Shown here one piece after another: positions 57,445-64,000 of a stretch of DNA of 64,000 bases; the first letter of the stretch is position 1; the number at the start of each line of letters is the position of its first letter. A program made the translations under genes and the position numbers. This stretch comes from Acetobacterium sp. KB-1 (GTDB lineage: Bacteria; Bacillota; Clostridia; Eubacteriales; Eubacteriaceae), in contig NZ_CP030040.1 of NCBI RefSeq assembly GCF_003260995.1, positions 1,843,620 to 1,907,619 on the forward strand. Reading direction: 5' to 3'. The notes beneath the pieces are model-generated. The model was not told the DNA's origin, ran no database searches, and worked only from the letters and a program-made list of their open reading frames with translations.

Positions 57445-58312
57445 AATTTTCTCCTCCACTTTCCTCCGTTTTACTCAAAAAACACAGGGGGTATATTTCT
57501 TTAAATTGCTGCCACATTTTTACTGCTAATTCCCGGTCCGCGTAATATCCAATAACCGTGGAACCACTACCGGTCATGATCGACGCCAGTGCTCCCGTAG
57601 CCAGCATTTCTTTTTTGATCGCTGCTATTTCAGGATAATCTGCAAAGGCAACGGCTTCAAAAACGTTTCCGACGACCTCGTTAAGCTCATGATAAGCATC
57701 TTGTTTTAGCAATGCCATAAGCGCCGAGATATCCGGGTGTTTTTTTATGATTGAATTATCCAGTTTTTTAAAGGCCCAGGGGGTAGCGATATCAATATCC
57801 GGTTTCACGACCAGAATCGTCATCTTTCTTAAATCGCCAATGGGTGTAATCTTTTCTCCGATTCCTTCCACCAGAGCCGTACCACCAACCAAACAATAGG
57901 GAACATCTGCTCCAATGGTAACCGCAATTTTCAAAAGTTCCGACTGCGAGAGTCCCAGTTGCCATAAGGTATTTAGCCCTTTTAAAGCTGCGGCAGCATC
58001 GCTGCTACCACCCGCCAGACCTGCCTGAGCGGGAATTCTTTTTTCCAGATGAATCTTGGCGCCTCGTTTAATCGTGAATTGGTTTTGAAGTTTTAGGGCC
58101 ACTTTGATGACCAGATTTCTCTCATCCAGGGGAATGGTGTGCTCATTGGAAGTCAACACAATTCCTTGCTCCCGAGGGTAAAAGGTCAGTACATCAGCCA
58201 GTTCGATGGAATGATTAATCATCCTCATTTCATGATAGCCATCTTCCCTGATCCCGGTCACATCCAAGGATAGATTGACCTTTGCTCGAGCTTTTAAAAT
58301 AATCTTACTCAT
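57434..58312 (-). CDS. ispE: 4-diphosphocytidyl-2-C-methyl-D-erythritol kinase
   Basis: 292 residues. GHMP kinase of the MEP isoprenoid pathway. KARAKVNLSLDVTGIREDGYHE at the N-terminus and the ATP loop PAQAGLAGGSSDAAAAL are diagnostic. The open frame upstream to 58354 runs over the -10 region, so the ATG at 58312 behind GAGAGGG is the start. Followed by the GntR gene. Confidence 0.95.
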   Translation of the reverse strand: MSKIILKARAKVNLSLDVTGIREDGYHEMRMINHSIELADVLTFYPREQGIVLTSNEHTIPLDERNLVIKVALKLQNQFTIKRGAKIHLEKRIPAQAGLAGGSSDAAAALKGLNTLWQLGLSQSELLKIAVTIGADVPYCLVGGTALVEGIGEKITPIGDLRKMTILVVKPDIDIATPWAFKKLDNSIIKKHPDISALMALLKQDAYHELNEVVGNVFEAVAFADYPEIAAIKKEMLATGALASIMTGSGSTVIGYYADRELAVKMWQQFKEIYPLCFLSKTEESGGENYVE

Positions 58313-58393
58313 ACGCCCTCTCAATGCACTCATAATATTGTATACTTTATCCATTATAACATAATCCCTCTTTTATGGAAATAAAAATCCGGG

Positions 58394-58421
58394 TTGAAAA
58401 CCTGCTTTTATAGTGTATAAT
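58394..58421 (+). promoter_or_regulatory. Promoter of ung
   Basis: -35 TTGAAA (58394-58399) and -10 TATAAT (58416-58421), 16 bases apart, 46 bases before the ung start. Confidence 0.6.
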
Positions 58422-58466
58422 CAAGAGATCATACACGATAAAACCAATGCATAGGAGAACGCAACC

Positions 58467-59168
58467 ATGCCAATTCATTTTAATAACGATTGGGAAGAGC
58501 CCATTCAACAGGAAATCAAAACTGACTATTATCAAAACCTGCGACTTTTTTTAATTAAAGAATATCGAAGTCGGGTGGTCTATCCGCCGATGGATGAAAT
58601 TTTTAATGCCTTTCACTTAACGCCATTATCAAAAACCAAGGTTTGTATTATCGGCCAGGACCCCTATCATGGACCAGGCCAGGCTCATGGCCTGGCTTTT
58701 TCTGTCAAACCCGGGGTTTCGATCCCCCCTTCACTGCTTAACATCTACAAAGAACTGGAAGCCGATTTGGGCTGCCCGATTCCCAGCCATGGCTGTTTAA
58801 CTGCCTGGGCTGAGCAAGGGGTACTACTGCTCAATGCCGTTCTGACCGTCCGGGGCGGTGAAGCCGGTTCCCATCGCAATGCCGGTTGGGAGATTTTCAC
58901 CAGCCGGATCATTGAACGATTGAACACCCGGGCCGAACCGGTTATTTTTATTCTCTGGGGTCGCGATGCTCAAAACAAAAAAGCCCTGATTACCAACCCC
59001 CGACATCCGATTATCACCTCACCCCACCCTAGTCCATTGTCAGCCCACCGGGGATTTTTCGGCAGTCGACCTTTTTCCAAAGCAAACGACCTGCTGAAGG
59101 CCCAGGGAATTGAGCCCATTGACTGGGGTATTAAGGATCTTGATTTCCCTATCATCGAAAAAAAATAG
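58467..59168 (+). CDS. ung: Uracil-DNA glycosylase (family 1)
   Basis: 233 residues, normal. Removes uracil from DNA. The water-activating loop [18 protein letters not shown] and the DNA-intercalation loop [18 protein letters not shown] are intact. Shine-Dalgarno AGGAGA. Single gene, convergent with aroD. Confidence 0.97.
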   Translation: MPIHFNNDWEEPIQQEIKTDYYQNLRLFLIKEYRSRVVYPPMDEIFNAFHLTPLSKTKVCIIGQDPYHGPGQAHGLAFSVKPGVSIPPSLLNIYKELEADLGCPIPSHGCLTAWAEQGVLLLNAVLTVRGGEAGSHRNAGWEIFTSRIIERLNTRAEPVIFILWGRDAQNKKALITNPRHPIITSPHPSPLSAHRGFFGSRPFSKANDLLKAQGIEPIDWGIKDLDFPIIEKK

Positions 59169-59189
59169 CTCTGATATTTATATCAGAGC
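59168..59189. terminator. Hairpin between ung and aroD
   Basis: GCTCTGATA pairs perfectly with TATCAGAGC. T-rich runs follow on both strands. It overlaps the last codons of aroD. Confidence 0.75.
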
Positions 59190-59938
59190 CATTCTTTTTC
59201 GTAAGTCGATTATTTCTTCCAGACTGAGCTGACCAGGCGCTGTTTTCCCGGCTCCCGCCGCAAAGGTCAGGGAACCGCCGCACAAATCAGGTGCTATTCG
59301 GGTTATTGACCCCAATGATCCCATCGCAATGGCAATCATCGGCTTCTGGGATTTTTCGTTGTAAGTGAGGGTGGCCTGGATCAGGTGGCGGACGTCATCC
59401 ATTGACTGCGGCATCACTGCCAGTTTTAGGACATCGCCGCCGACCGCTTCCATGGCTTTAAAAACAGCGTTTATTTCCTCTGTAGTCGGGGTCTTTTCAA
59501 AGTTATGATGAGAAACCAGCCATTGGCTTTCACTTACTTTTAAAGCCCCTCTAATCCGCTCCAGAAAAGCCGGCTCGCTATTAAGTTCCACGTCCACATA
59601 GTCGACCCGGTTACTTTTTATCGCCGCAATGATTGCGGCTGTCCGGATTTCATCTGCGGTTTCACAAACGCCGCCCTCCAGATGACTGCGATAAGTATAA
59701 ATAAGTCCCTGATCGGGCATTCTTGTTTTTATTTCAACTAACAAATCCTGTTCTTCTTCCGCCGTGAGCAGTTCCCCCCCGCCATGAAATGATCGCGACG
59801 CCACTCCAGAAAATCACAACCATTTGCCACTCCCACTTCAACATCAGCTATTAATTCATCGCGATTGGCACTGATCAATGGAATACACGAGATAAAGGTG
59901 TTTTTTCTGATTAATTTAAATGCTTTTTTCGTCTTCAT
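59178..59938 (-). pseudogene. aroD: 3-dehydroquinate dehydratase, type I, frameshifted
   Basis: Third step of the shikimate pathway from DAHP, Schiff-base mechanism. The reading starts MKTKKAFKLIRKNTFISCIP (ATG at 59938, GGAAGGA upstream) and runs through FLEWRRDHF to AGG, then leaves frame at a run of seven G (minus strand, 59774-59780). The rest reads in the next frame (GELLTAEEEQDLL, YTYRSHLEGG, HHNFEKTP, the Schiff-base lysine in DVLKLAVMP) to 59178. One additional G would restore a complete ~253-residue enzyme with all catalytic residues. So: a sequencing error, a fresh mutation, or slippage at the G run. Confidence 0.88.
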
Positions 59939-60005
59939 AAAATTCTTCCTTCCACATTTATGATTCATCATTGCAAAAGTGCCCTCCGGTTAACGAAACG
60001 ACTAT

Positions 60006-61013
60006 TTATTTCTGGTTTAGTAGTCCAATATTCTTGATTTCCACGGAGATGGTACCATCCGGATTATTTTTAAACTCAATGATATCATTTCGCTTCAGCT
60101 GGTCCATCGGAATACTGATTTCAATGCCCGTATCGGTAATAAATTTTTGTTTGCCAAAGATCTTCTTTTCAATATTCGGGGTGACCGGGATCTTTTTTTC
60201 GTAGAGCCCTTTTTCTTCCAAGGACGACCTGAACCGCTCCTGAATGGTCGAATCCCCGTCAAAAACCGTTTTGGCCAGATTGTCCACGTCGATTTCGCTT
60301 TCGGTTTCATAATCATCAGCCAGCACTGTTTTAGCGGCATTGAGCTTTTGATAATCACCGCCATATTCTCTGACAATCACTTCTTTGACTGTTTTATCGA
60401 TAATGTCATAGGCCTCTTTTTCTGACATCGCCGGCTCACAGAAAACTAATTGAGTGGAAATATAATAATCTTTCTCATTATTGATTGGATATTTCTTTTC
60501 CTTGATCAGAACCTCATCACAAGCCAGATTAACGAGAATGAATTCATCCAGTTTCTGACTTTCTGTTGGCAGTACACAGGGTTGAACCAGAATATCATTG
60601 GTCAGACCTTTGTCAGTATTCACATAGTGAATATAACCCTGCTTATAATTAAACTTGAATATACCCAAATAAGTTTCATGCTCGACATTAAAATCCACAA
60701 AAACCAGATCGGCAGATGGTATTTCGATGTTTTCTTGCATATACTCAAAAAAAAGCTGGGATATTTCCGAACTAATCCGAACAAGCTCGTGAGGATTATT
60801 CTTGTAATCAATAATCCGGTCTTTAAAAGGACTGCCCGTCCGAAAGACAGTCCGTTTGATCTCCGGATCTTTTATTGATCTTTCCACATGCTTTTCCACA
60901 TATTCTTTCACTGTTACGGTCATGTTCAGGAGCATATCCGATAACACCGGGATGTTTGCGTTGGTGTCCAATACATGCAAGATTGCTTTGTTAATGCTGA
61001 TTTCTGATTTCAT
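60006..61013 (-). CDS. Nucleoid-associated protein, NdpA/YejK family
   Basis: 335 residues, the size of the 37-kDa nucleoid-associated family. N-terminal INKAILHVLDTNANIPVLSD, then IPSADLVFVDFNVEHETYLGIFKFNYKQGY (about 98-128) follow the family pattern. Binds the nucleoid in E. coli; the role in Firmicutes is unclear. The C-terminal half is acidic and ends in a short beta-rich domain. Shine-Dalgarno TAGGA. Monocistronic between aroD and a tRNA cluster. Confidence 0.75.
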   Translation of the reverse strand: MKSEISINKAILHVLDTNANIPVLSDMLLNMTVTVKEYVEKHVERSIKDPEIKRTVFRTGSPFKDRIIDYKNNPHELVRISSEISQLFFEYMQENIEIPSADLVFVDFNVEHETYLGIFKFNYKQGYIHYVNTDKGLTNDILVQPCVLPTESQKLDEFILVNLACDEVLIKEKKYPINNEKDYYISTQLVFCEPAMSEKEAYDIIDKTVKEVIVREYGGDYQKLNAAKTVLADDYETESEIDVDNLAKTVFDGDSTIQERFRSSLEEKGLYEKKIPVTPNIEKKIFGKQKFITDTGIEISIPMDQLKRNDIIEFKNNPDGTISVEIKNIGLLNQK

Positions 61014-61115
61014 TTTATTTTCCTATTCTGATTTTGTCTGATTTCTCTTAATCTCATTTACATCTTCTTTTGCGTAAATAAAAAACAGCCACGAATGACT
61101 GTTTAAGCACGTTTA

Positions 61116-61192
61116 TGGTACGCCCAGAGGGGCTCGAACCCCCAACCTACTGGTTCGAAGCCAGGCACTCTATCCAATTGAGCTATGGGCGC
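61116..61192 (-). tRNA. tRNA-Arg (anticodon TCG)
   Basis: 77 bases with CCA; acceptor GCGCCCA/TGGGCGT, anticodon loop CTTCGAA, T-loop GGTTCGAGCCC. Confidence 0.95.
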
Positions 61193-61256
61193 ACATAAGT
61201 AGATTAAAAAAGAATGATTGGGATAAATACCCAACCGATTCAGATTTATTAAATTT

Positions 61257-61331
61257 TGGAGCGGAAGACGAGATTTGAACTCGCGACCCTCGCCTTGGCA
61301 AGGCGATGCTCTACCACTGAGCCACTTCCGC
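61257..61331 (-). tRNA. tRNA-Gly (anticodon GCC)
   Basis: 75 bases with CCA; acceptor GCGGAAG/CTTCCGC, anticodon loop TTGCCAA. Confidence 0.95.
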
Positions 61332-61338
61332 TTATAAA

Positions 61339-61423
61339 TGGTGCGGATGAAGGGACTTGAACCCATACATCATTCGATACTAGATCCTAAGTCTAGCGCG
61401 TCTGCCAATTCCGCCACATCCGC
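61339..61423 (-). tRNA. tRNA-Leu (anticodon TAG)
   Basis: 85 bases with CCA; acceptor GCGGATG/CATCCGC, anticodon loop CTTAGGA, long variable arm typical of tRNA-Leu. Confidence 0.95.
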
Positions 61424-61457
61424 TAAAGCAATTGTTGTATCTGTAACGTGCCTGATT

Positions 61458-61486
61458 ATAATAACAAAATACGTAGGTTTTGTCAA
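61458..61486 (-). promoter_or_regulatory. Promoter of the tRNA Leu-Gly-Arg cluster
   Basis: -35 TTGACA (61481-61486) and -10 TATTAT (61458-61463), 17 bases apart on the minus strand, 35 bases before tRNA-Leu. Confidence 0.7.
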
Positions 61487-61631
61487 CCCGTTTCGGAACT
61501 TTTTTCGACTTTTTTATTTATTCAATGCGATTTTAAAAGATTCCCAATATTTCGCTTTAATCCGTTAAAAGAGCGTAAAATCGCTATTTGCAACTTTACA
61601 CTCCTGATTCAATGCCACTATTATCTTAATA

Positions 61632-61706
61632 TGGAGCGGAAGACGAGATTCGAACTCGCGACCCCCGGCTTGGGAAGCCAGTGCTCTACCACTGAGCCAC
61701 TTCCGC
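61632..61706 (-). tRNA. tRNA-Gly (anticodon CCC)
   Basis: 75 bases with CCA; nearly identical body to tRNA-Gly(GCC), but the anticodon loop is TTCCCAA. Confidence 0.94.
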
Positions 61707-61715
61707 AACGGTACT

Positions 61716-61744
61716 ATTATAACAATTAATTCATCATTCTGCAA
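61716..61744 (-). promoter_or_regulatory. Promoter of tRNA-Gly(CCC)
   Basis: -35 TTGCAG (61739-61744) and -10 TATAAT (61716-61721), 17 bases apart on the minus strand. Confidence 0.65.
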
Positions 61745-61807
61745 GCATTTTGTTCTTGCAATTCAATTTTCATTAGTGTTCCATCCTCCAGCTAAAAGGT
61801 TTTATTG

Positions 61808-62308
61808 CTACATCATTTTAGTTGATATGACATTTCTAGGTTTTTCAGCTTCTGATTTCTTATCCCAGGGCAAGATATCACCTTCATCTTTGAGATAATC
61901 AAGGATTTCCCAAATACCTTCACCAGTATAAGAGCTTACTCTAAAAATCGTATCACATCCAGCTAATTCCAGCCAACTCACTGCCTGTTCCACATCAGCG
62001 CCAGAGGCATCAATCTGAGTAACCACACCAATACAGGGTCGATTTGCAACGGGAGTAATACATGGCGGATAAAGCGAATAAGGCTCCGTTGCATTAATTA
62101 AAAGAGCTACCACATCCGCCTCATAAGAATACAAGGCTAATGCTCTAGCTAAACCTTTCGTTTCTGCATATTCCCCTGGGGTATCAATCACTACATCATA
62201 ATGATTGACATACTGGGTTTTTTCGTAACGAATCTCTTTTCCTTTTAAGGCTTGTCGTAATGTTGTTTTTCCACATTCACTTCGACCGACTAATATCATT
62301 TTTTTCAT
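61808..62308 (-). CDS. eutP: EutP/PduV-type microcompartment GTPase
   Basis: 166 residues. P-loop GRSECGKTT, switch II DTPGEYAETKG and a TQID motif in place of NKxD identify the EutP/PduV family. EutP has been reported to act as an acetate kinase in Salmonella; PduV associates with the outside of microcompartments. It follows eutS by 15 bases. No other eut or pdu gene is in the window. Confidence 0.9.
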   Translation of the reverse strand: MKKMILVGRSECGKTTLRQALKGKEIRYEKTQYVNHYDVVIDTPGEYAETKGLARALALYSYEADVVALLINATEPYSLYPPCITPVANRPCIGVVTQIDASGADVEQAVSWLELAGCDTIFRVSSYTGEGIWEILDYLKDEGDILPWDKKSEAEKPRNVISTKMM

Positions 62309-62323
62309 GTTATGCCTTCACTC

Positions 62324-62698
62324 TCAGGTTTTTGTAATCTCACAAATTGTAAATTTCAAGGTGTTTTGCAAATAAGTTAAAATCGTTGTGATCGCAGACT
62401 CCACCTCTGATATTCTCCCGGTAAACATCAGCGTACCACTGAATCGATCAATAAACCCCAAATCAATAACCGATGTTTTTATAGCTAAATCTCCAGCAAT
62501 CACCGATATTTCTGATGGTGTCATACTCAGTATCCCGATCGCTGCTTTCTGATAATCAACACTGGGATTCAAGCCCAGTTTTTTATAAACAATTTCATCT
62601 GGGCTGGCAATGATATGAGCTAATGTTACTTGCTTACCGGGAACTGTTTCTTGAATAATCCTTAGTTTTCCGTCATTCATATTTAAAATATTTTCCAT
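62324..62698 (-). CDS. eutS: Microcompartment shell protein EutS/PduU-like
   Basis: 124 residues, one circularly permuted BMC domain: RIIQETVPGKQVTLAHIIAS, YKKLGLNP, AIGILSMTPSE, DLGFIDRFSGTLMFTG and EVESAITTILTYL match EutS. Forms hexamers in the shell of ethanolamine-type compartments. The frame is open to 62734, but AAAGGAGG sets the ATG at 62698. Paired only with eutP here. Confidence 0.92.
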   Translation of the reverse strand: MENILNMNDGKLRIIQETVPGKQVTLAHIIASPDEIVYKKLGLNPSVDYQKAAIGILSMTPSEISVIAGDLAIKTSVIDLGFIDRFSGTLMFTGRISEVESAITTILTYLQNTLKFTICEITKT

Positions 62699-62862
62699 TA
62701 AAATGCCTCCTTTTCTTGATGTCTTTATATTCATTTAGTATTACCGAGTAATTATATCACTTTAAGAAGAAATTAAAATGGAATCGTCTAATTTTTAACT
62801 GTATTTTTTCTATAATATCATGGAATATTTCAGCCTTTTTATGCTTGCTAATTCAAAAAAGC

Positions 62863-62885
62863 AAAAAAACCGCATCATCTGCGGC
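62863..62885 (-). terminator. Terminator after tRNA-Lys
   Basis: Stem CCGCA/TGCGG followed by seven T residues on the minus strand. Confidence 0.75.
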
Positions 62886-62898
62886 TAAATTTAGAAAT

Positions 62899-62974
62899 TG
62901 GTGACCCATGGGCGACTTGAACGCCCGACACCCTGATTAAAAGTCAGATGCTCTACCAACTGAGCTAATGGGTC
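62899..62974 (-). tRNA. tRNA-Lys (anticodon TTT)
   Basis: 76 bases with CCA; acceptor GACCCAT/ATGGGTC, anticodon loop CTTTTAA. Confidence 0.95.
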
Positions 62975-63068
62975 ATGCTATAATTTACTTTTTGTCTGTC
63001 TCCAAACGATTATGAATACTCCCGTTTGCCTAACTAAGTGATTCACACCAAATCAAAGATTTGGGTTC

Positions 63069-63095
63069 TCTACTTGGCAACTGAGCTAATGGGTA
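63069..63095 (-). pseudogene. tRNA 5'-half fragment (Lys-like)
   Basis: On the minus strand, ACCCATTAGCTCAGTTG followed by GTAGAG repeats the acceptor and D-arm of the neighbouring tRNA-Lys. No anticodon or T arm follows, so it is a remnant. Confidence 0.6.
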
Positions 63096-63167
63096 TTTAG
63101 AGGAGCGTATTTTATTCGAAAACTCTTCTCATCCTAATTGGATGAGTTTTCAATTAAAATGCGTTAG

Positions 63168-63234
63168 CTTTATCACTGTTGTCTCGCTATGCTCGCCTGC
63201 CGACCAATTTCAGGTATGAAATTGGGATAAAGCG
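63168..63234. repeat. Nested inverted repeat in the tRNA cluster
   Basis: Terminal arms GCTTTATC/GATAAAGC enclose an inner hairpin CCAATTTC/GAAATTGG. No gene; it may be a small repeat element or RNA-processing structure. Confidence 0.5.
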
Positions 63235-63235
63235 T

Positions 63236-63320
63236 TGGTGGGAGAAGATGGATTCGAACCATCGTAGACGTTGTCAACGGATTTACAGTCCGCCCCCTTT
63301 AGCCACTCGGGCATTCTCCC
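63236..63320 (-). tRNA. tRNA-Tyr (anticodon GTA), second copy
   Basis: 85 bases with CCA, identical to the gene at 48553-48637. Confidence 0.96.
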
Positions 63321-63349
63321 AGATGTTTAAATAATTCTTGACATAAAAA

Positions 63350-63425
63350 TGGAGCTGATGAACGGACTCGAACCGTTAACCTGCTGATTACAAATCAGCT
63401 GCTCTGCCAATTGAGCCACATCAGC
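63350..63425 (-). tRNA. tRNA-Thr (anticodon TGT), copy 1
   Basis: 76 bases with CCA; acceptor GCTGATG/CATCAGC, anticodon loop TTTGTAA. First of three identical genes at 89-bp period. Confidence 0.95.
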
Positions 63426-63438
63426 TTAATCATAAAAA

Positions 63439-63514
63439 TGGAGCTGATGAACGGACTCGAACCGTTAACCTGCTGATTACAAATCAGCTGCTCTGCCAAT
63501 TGAGCCACATCAGC
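63439..63514 (-). tRNA. tRNA-Thr (anticodon TGT), copy 2
   Basis: Identical to copies 1 and 3, separated by an identical 13-base spacer. Confidence 0.93.
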
Positions 63515-63527
63515 TTAATCATAAAAA

Positions 63528-63603
63528 TGGAGCTGATGAACGGACTCGAACCGTTAACCTGCTGATTACAAATCAGCTGCTCTGCCAATTGAGCCACATC
63601 AGC
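63528..63603 (-). tRNA. tRNA-Thr (anticodon TGT), copy 3
   Basis: Identical to copies 1 and 2. Confidence 0.93.
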
Positions 63604-63723
63604 TTAATGATAAAATATTGACACATATAAATTACGTTGCTTTAAGTCACAGCCAATCAACTCAGCGATTCATTCAAAAATGTTCACTCACTACGTTCAT
63701 GCATTTTTGGTTCTCTGTTTAAA

Positions 63724-63800
63724 TGGCGACCTGGAAGAGACTCGAACTCTCGACCTCCAGCGTGACAGGCTGGCATTCTAACCAACTGAACTACCAGGCC
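63724..63800 (-). tRNA. tRNA-Asp (anticodon GTC), copy 1
   Basis: 77 bases with CCA; acceptor GGCCTGG/CCAGGTC, anticodon loop CTGTCAC. First of three identical genes at 89-bp period. Confidence 0.95.
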
Positions 63801-63812
63801 GCGTGAATATGA

Positions 63813-63889
63813 TGGCGACCTGGAAGAGACTCGAACTCTCGACCTCCAGCGTGACAGGCTGGCATTCTAACCAACTGAACTACCAGGCC
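63813..63889 (-). tRNA. tRNA-Asp (anticodon GTC), copy 2
   Basis: Identical to copies 1 and 3, with an identical 12-base spacer. Confidence 0.93.
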
Positions 63890-63901
63890 GCGTGAATATG
63901 A

Positions 63902-63978
63902 TGGCGACCTGGAAGAGACTCGAACTCTCGACCTCCAGCGTGACAGGCTGGCATTCTAACCAACTGAACTACCAGGCC
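63902..63978 (-). tRNA. tRNA-Asp (anticodon GTC), copy 3
   Basis: Identical to copies 1 and 2. Confidence 0.93.
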
Positions 63979-63993
63979 GCGTGAATATGAAAT

Positions 63994-64000
63994 TGGTGAC
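63994..64000 (-). tRNA. 3' end of a further tRNA, cut by the window edge
   Basis: The last bases (AATTGGTGAC) repeat the 3' end and flank of tRNA-Lys at 62896-62905, so another tRNA, perhaps Lys, continues beyond the edge. Confidence 0.4.

Overview
The window reads as a chromosomal segment of an anaerobic, spore-lineage Firmicute of the class Clostridia, most like the acetogens around Acetobacterium/Eubacterium. The basis is the Gram-positive gene order of the S10-spc-alpha ribosomal operon, a SigH-type sporulation sigma factor, [FeFe]-hydrogenase maturation genes (hydE, hydG), a raiA-type structured RNA upstream of the ribosome hibernation gene, ethanolamine/propanediol microcompartment genes (eutS, eutP) and strong Shine-Dalgarno sites. 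The genus is an inference; no rRNA gene is present.

Layout. 1-6600: a DUF5317 membrane protein, hpf preceded by a ~211-nt RNA with its own consensus promoter, cardiolipin synthase, and a PadR / DUF1700 / DUF4097 three-gene unit. 6630-10330: hydG, hydE and a TM1266-type regulator, then a 670-bp gene-free stretch with nested direct, tandem and inverted repeats. 10328-14014: serC-serA-DUF1015 (serine synthesis). 14061-16737: cdaA-cdaR (c-di-AMP synthesis) divergent from a CBS protein. 16855-19915: an orphan McrB-like AAA+ protein with a degenerate YjbQ-fold partner. 20121-25642: envelope proteins, an AI-2E-family transporter and typA.

25730-45920 (read leftward): the translation block. A promoter and structured leader precede rpsJ, and genes run almost without gaps through the S10, spc and alpha clusters (with secY, adk, map, infA, rpmJ, rpoA), then ecfA1-ecfA2-ecfT-truA. 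rplM-rpsI have their own promoter. 45993-48691: degV and a tRNA-Tyr / tRNA-Thr / tuf unit. The tuf frame is broken by a perfect 89-bp triplication. 48699-54719: sigH, yacP, rlmB, a THUMP methyltransferase, hisS and tyrS. 54787-61013: a second AI-2E-family protein, lspA, a GntR regulator, ispE, ung, a frameshifted aroD and a nucleoid-associated protein. 61116-64000: tRNA clusters around eutS-eutP, ending in three identical tRNA-Thr and three identical tRNA-Asp genes.

Most striking: three unrelated loci (tuf, tRNA-Thr, tRNA-Asp) each carry exactly three perfect copies with exactly the same 89-bp period. That points to one common cause, quite possibly assembly. The best candidate for undescribed biology is the McrB-like ATPase paired with a YjbQ-fold protein that lacks the usual histidines. 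Start codons were moved from the longest open frame wherever a Shine-Dalgarno site decides the matter.
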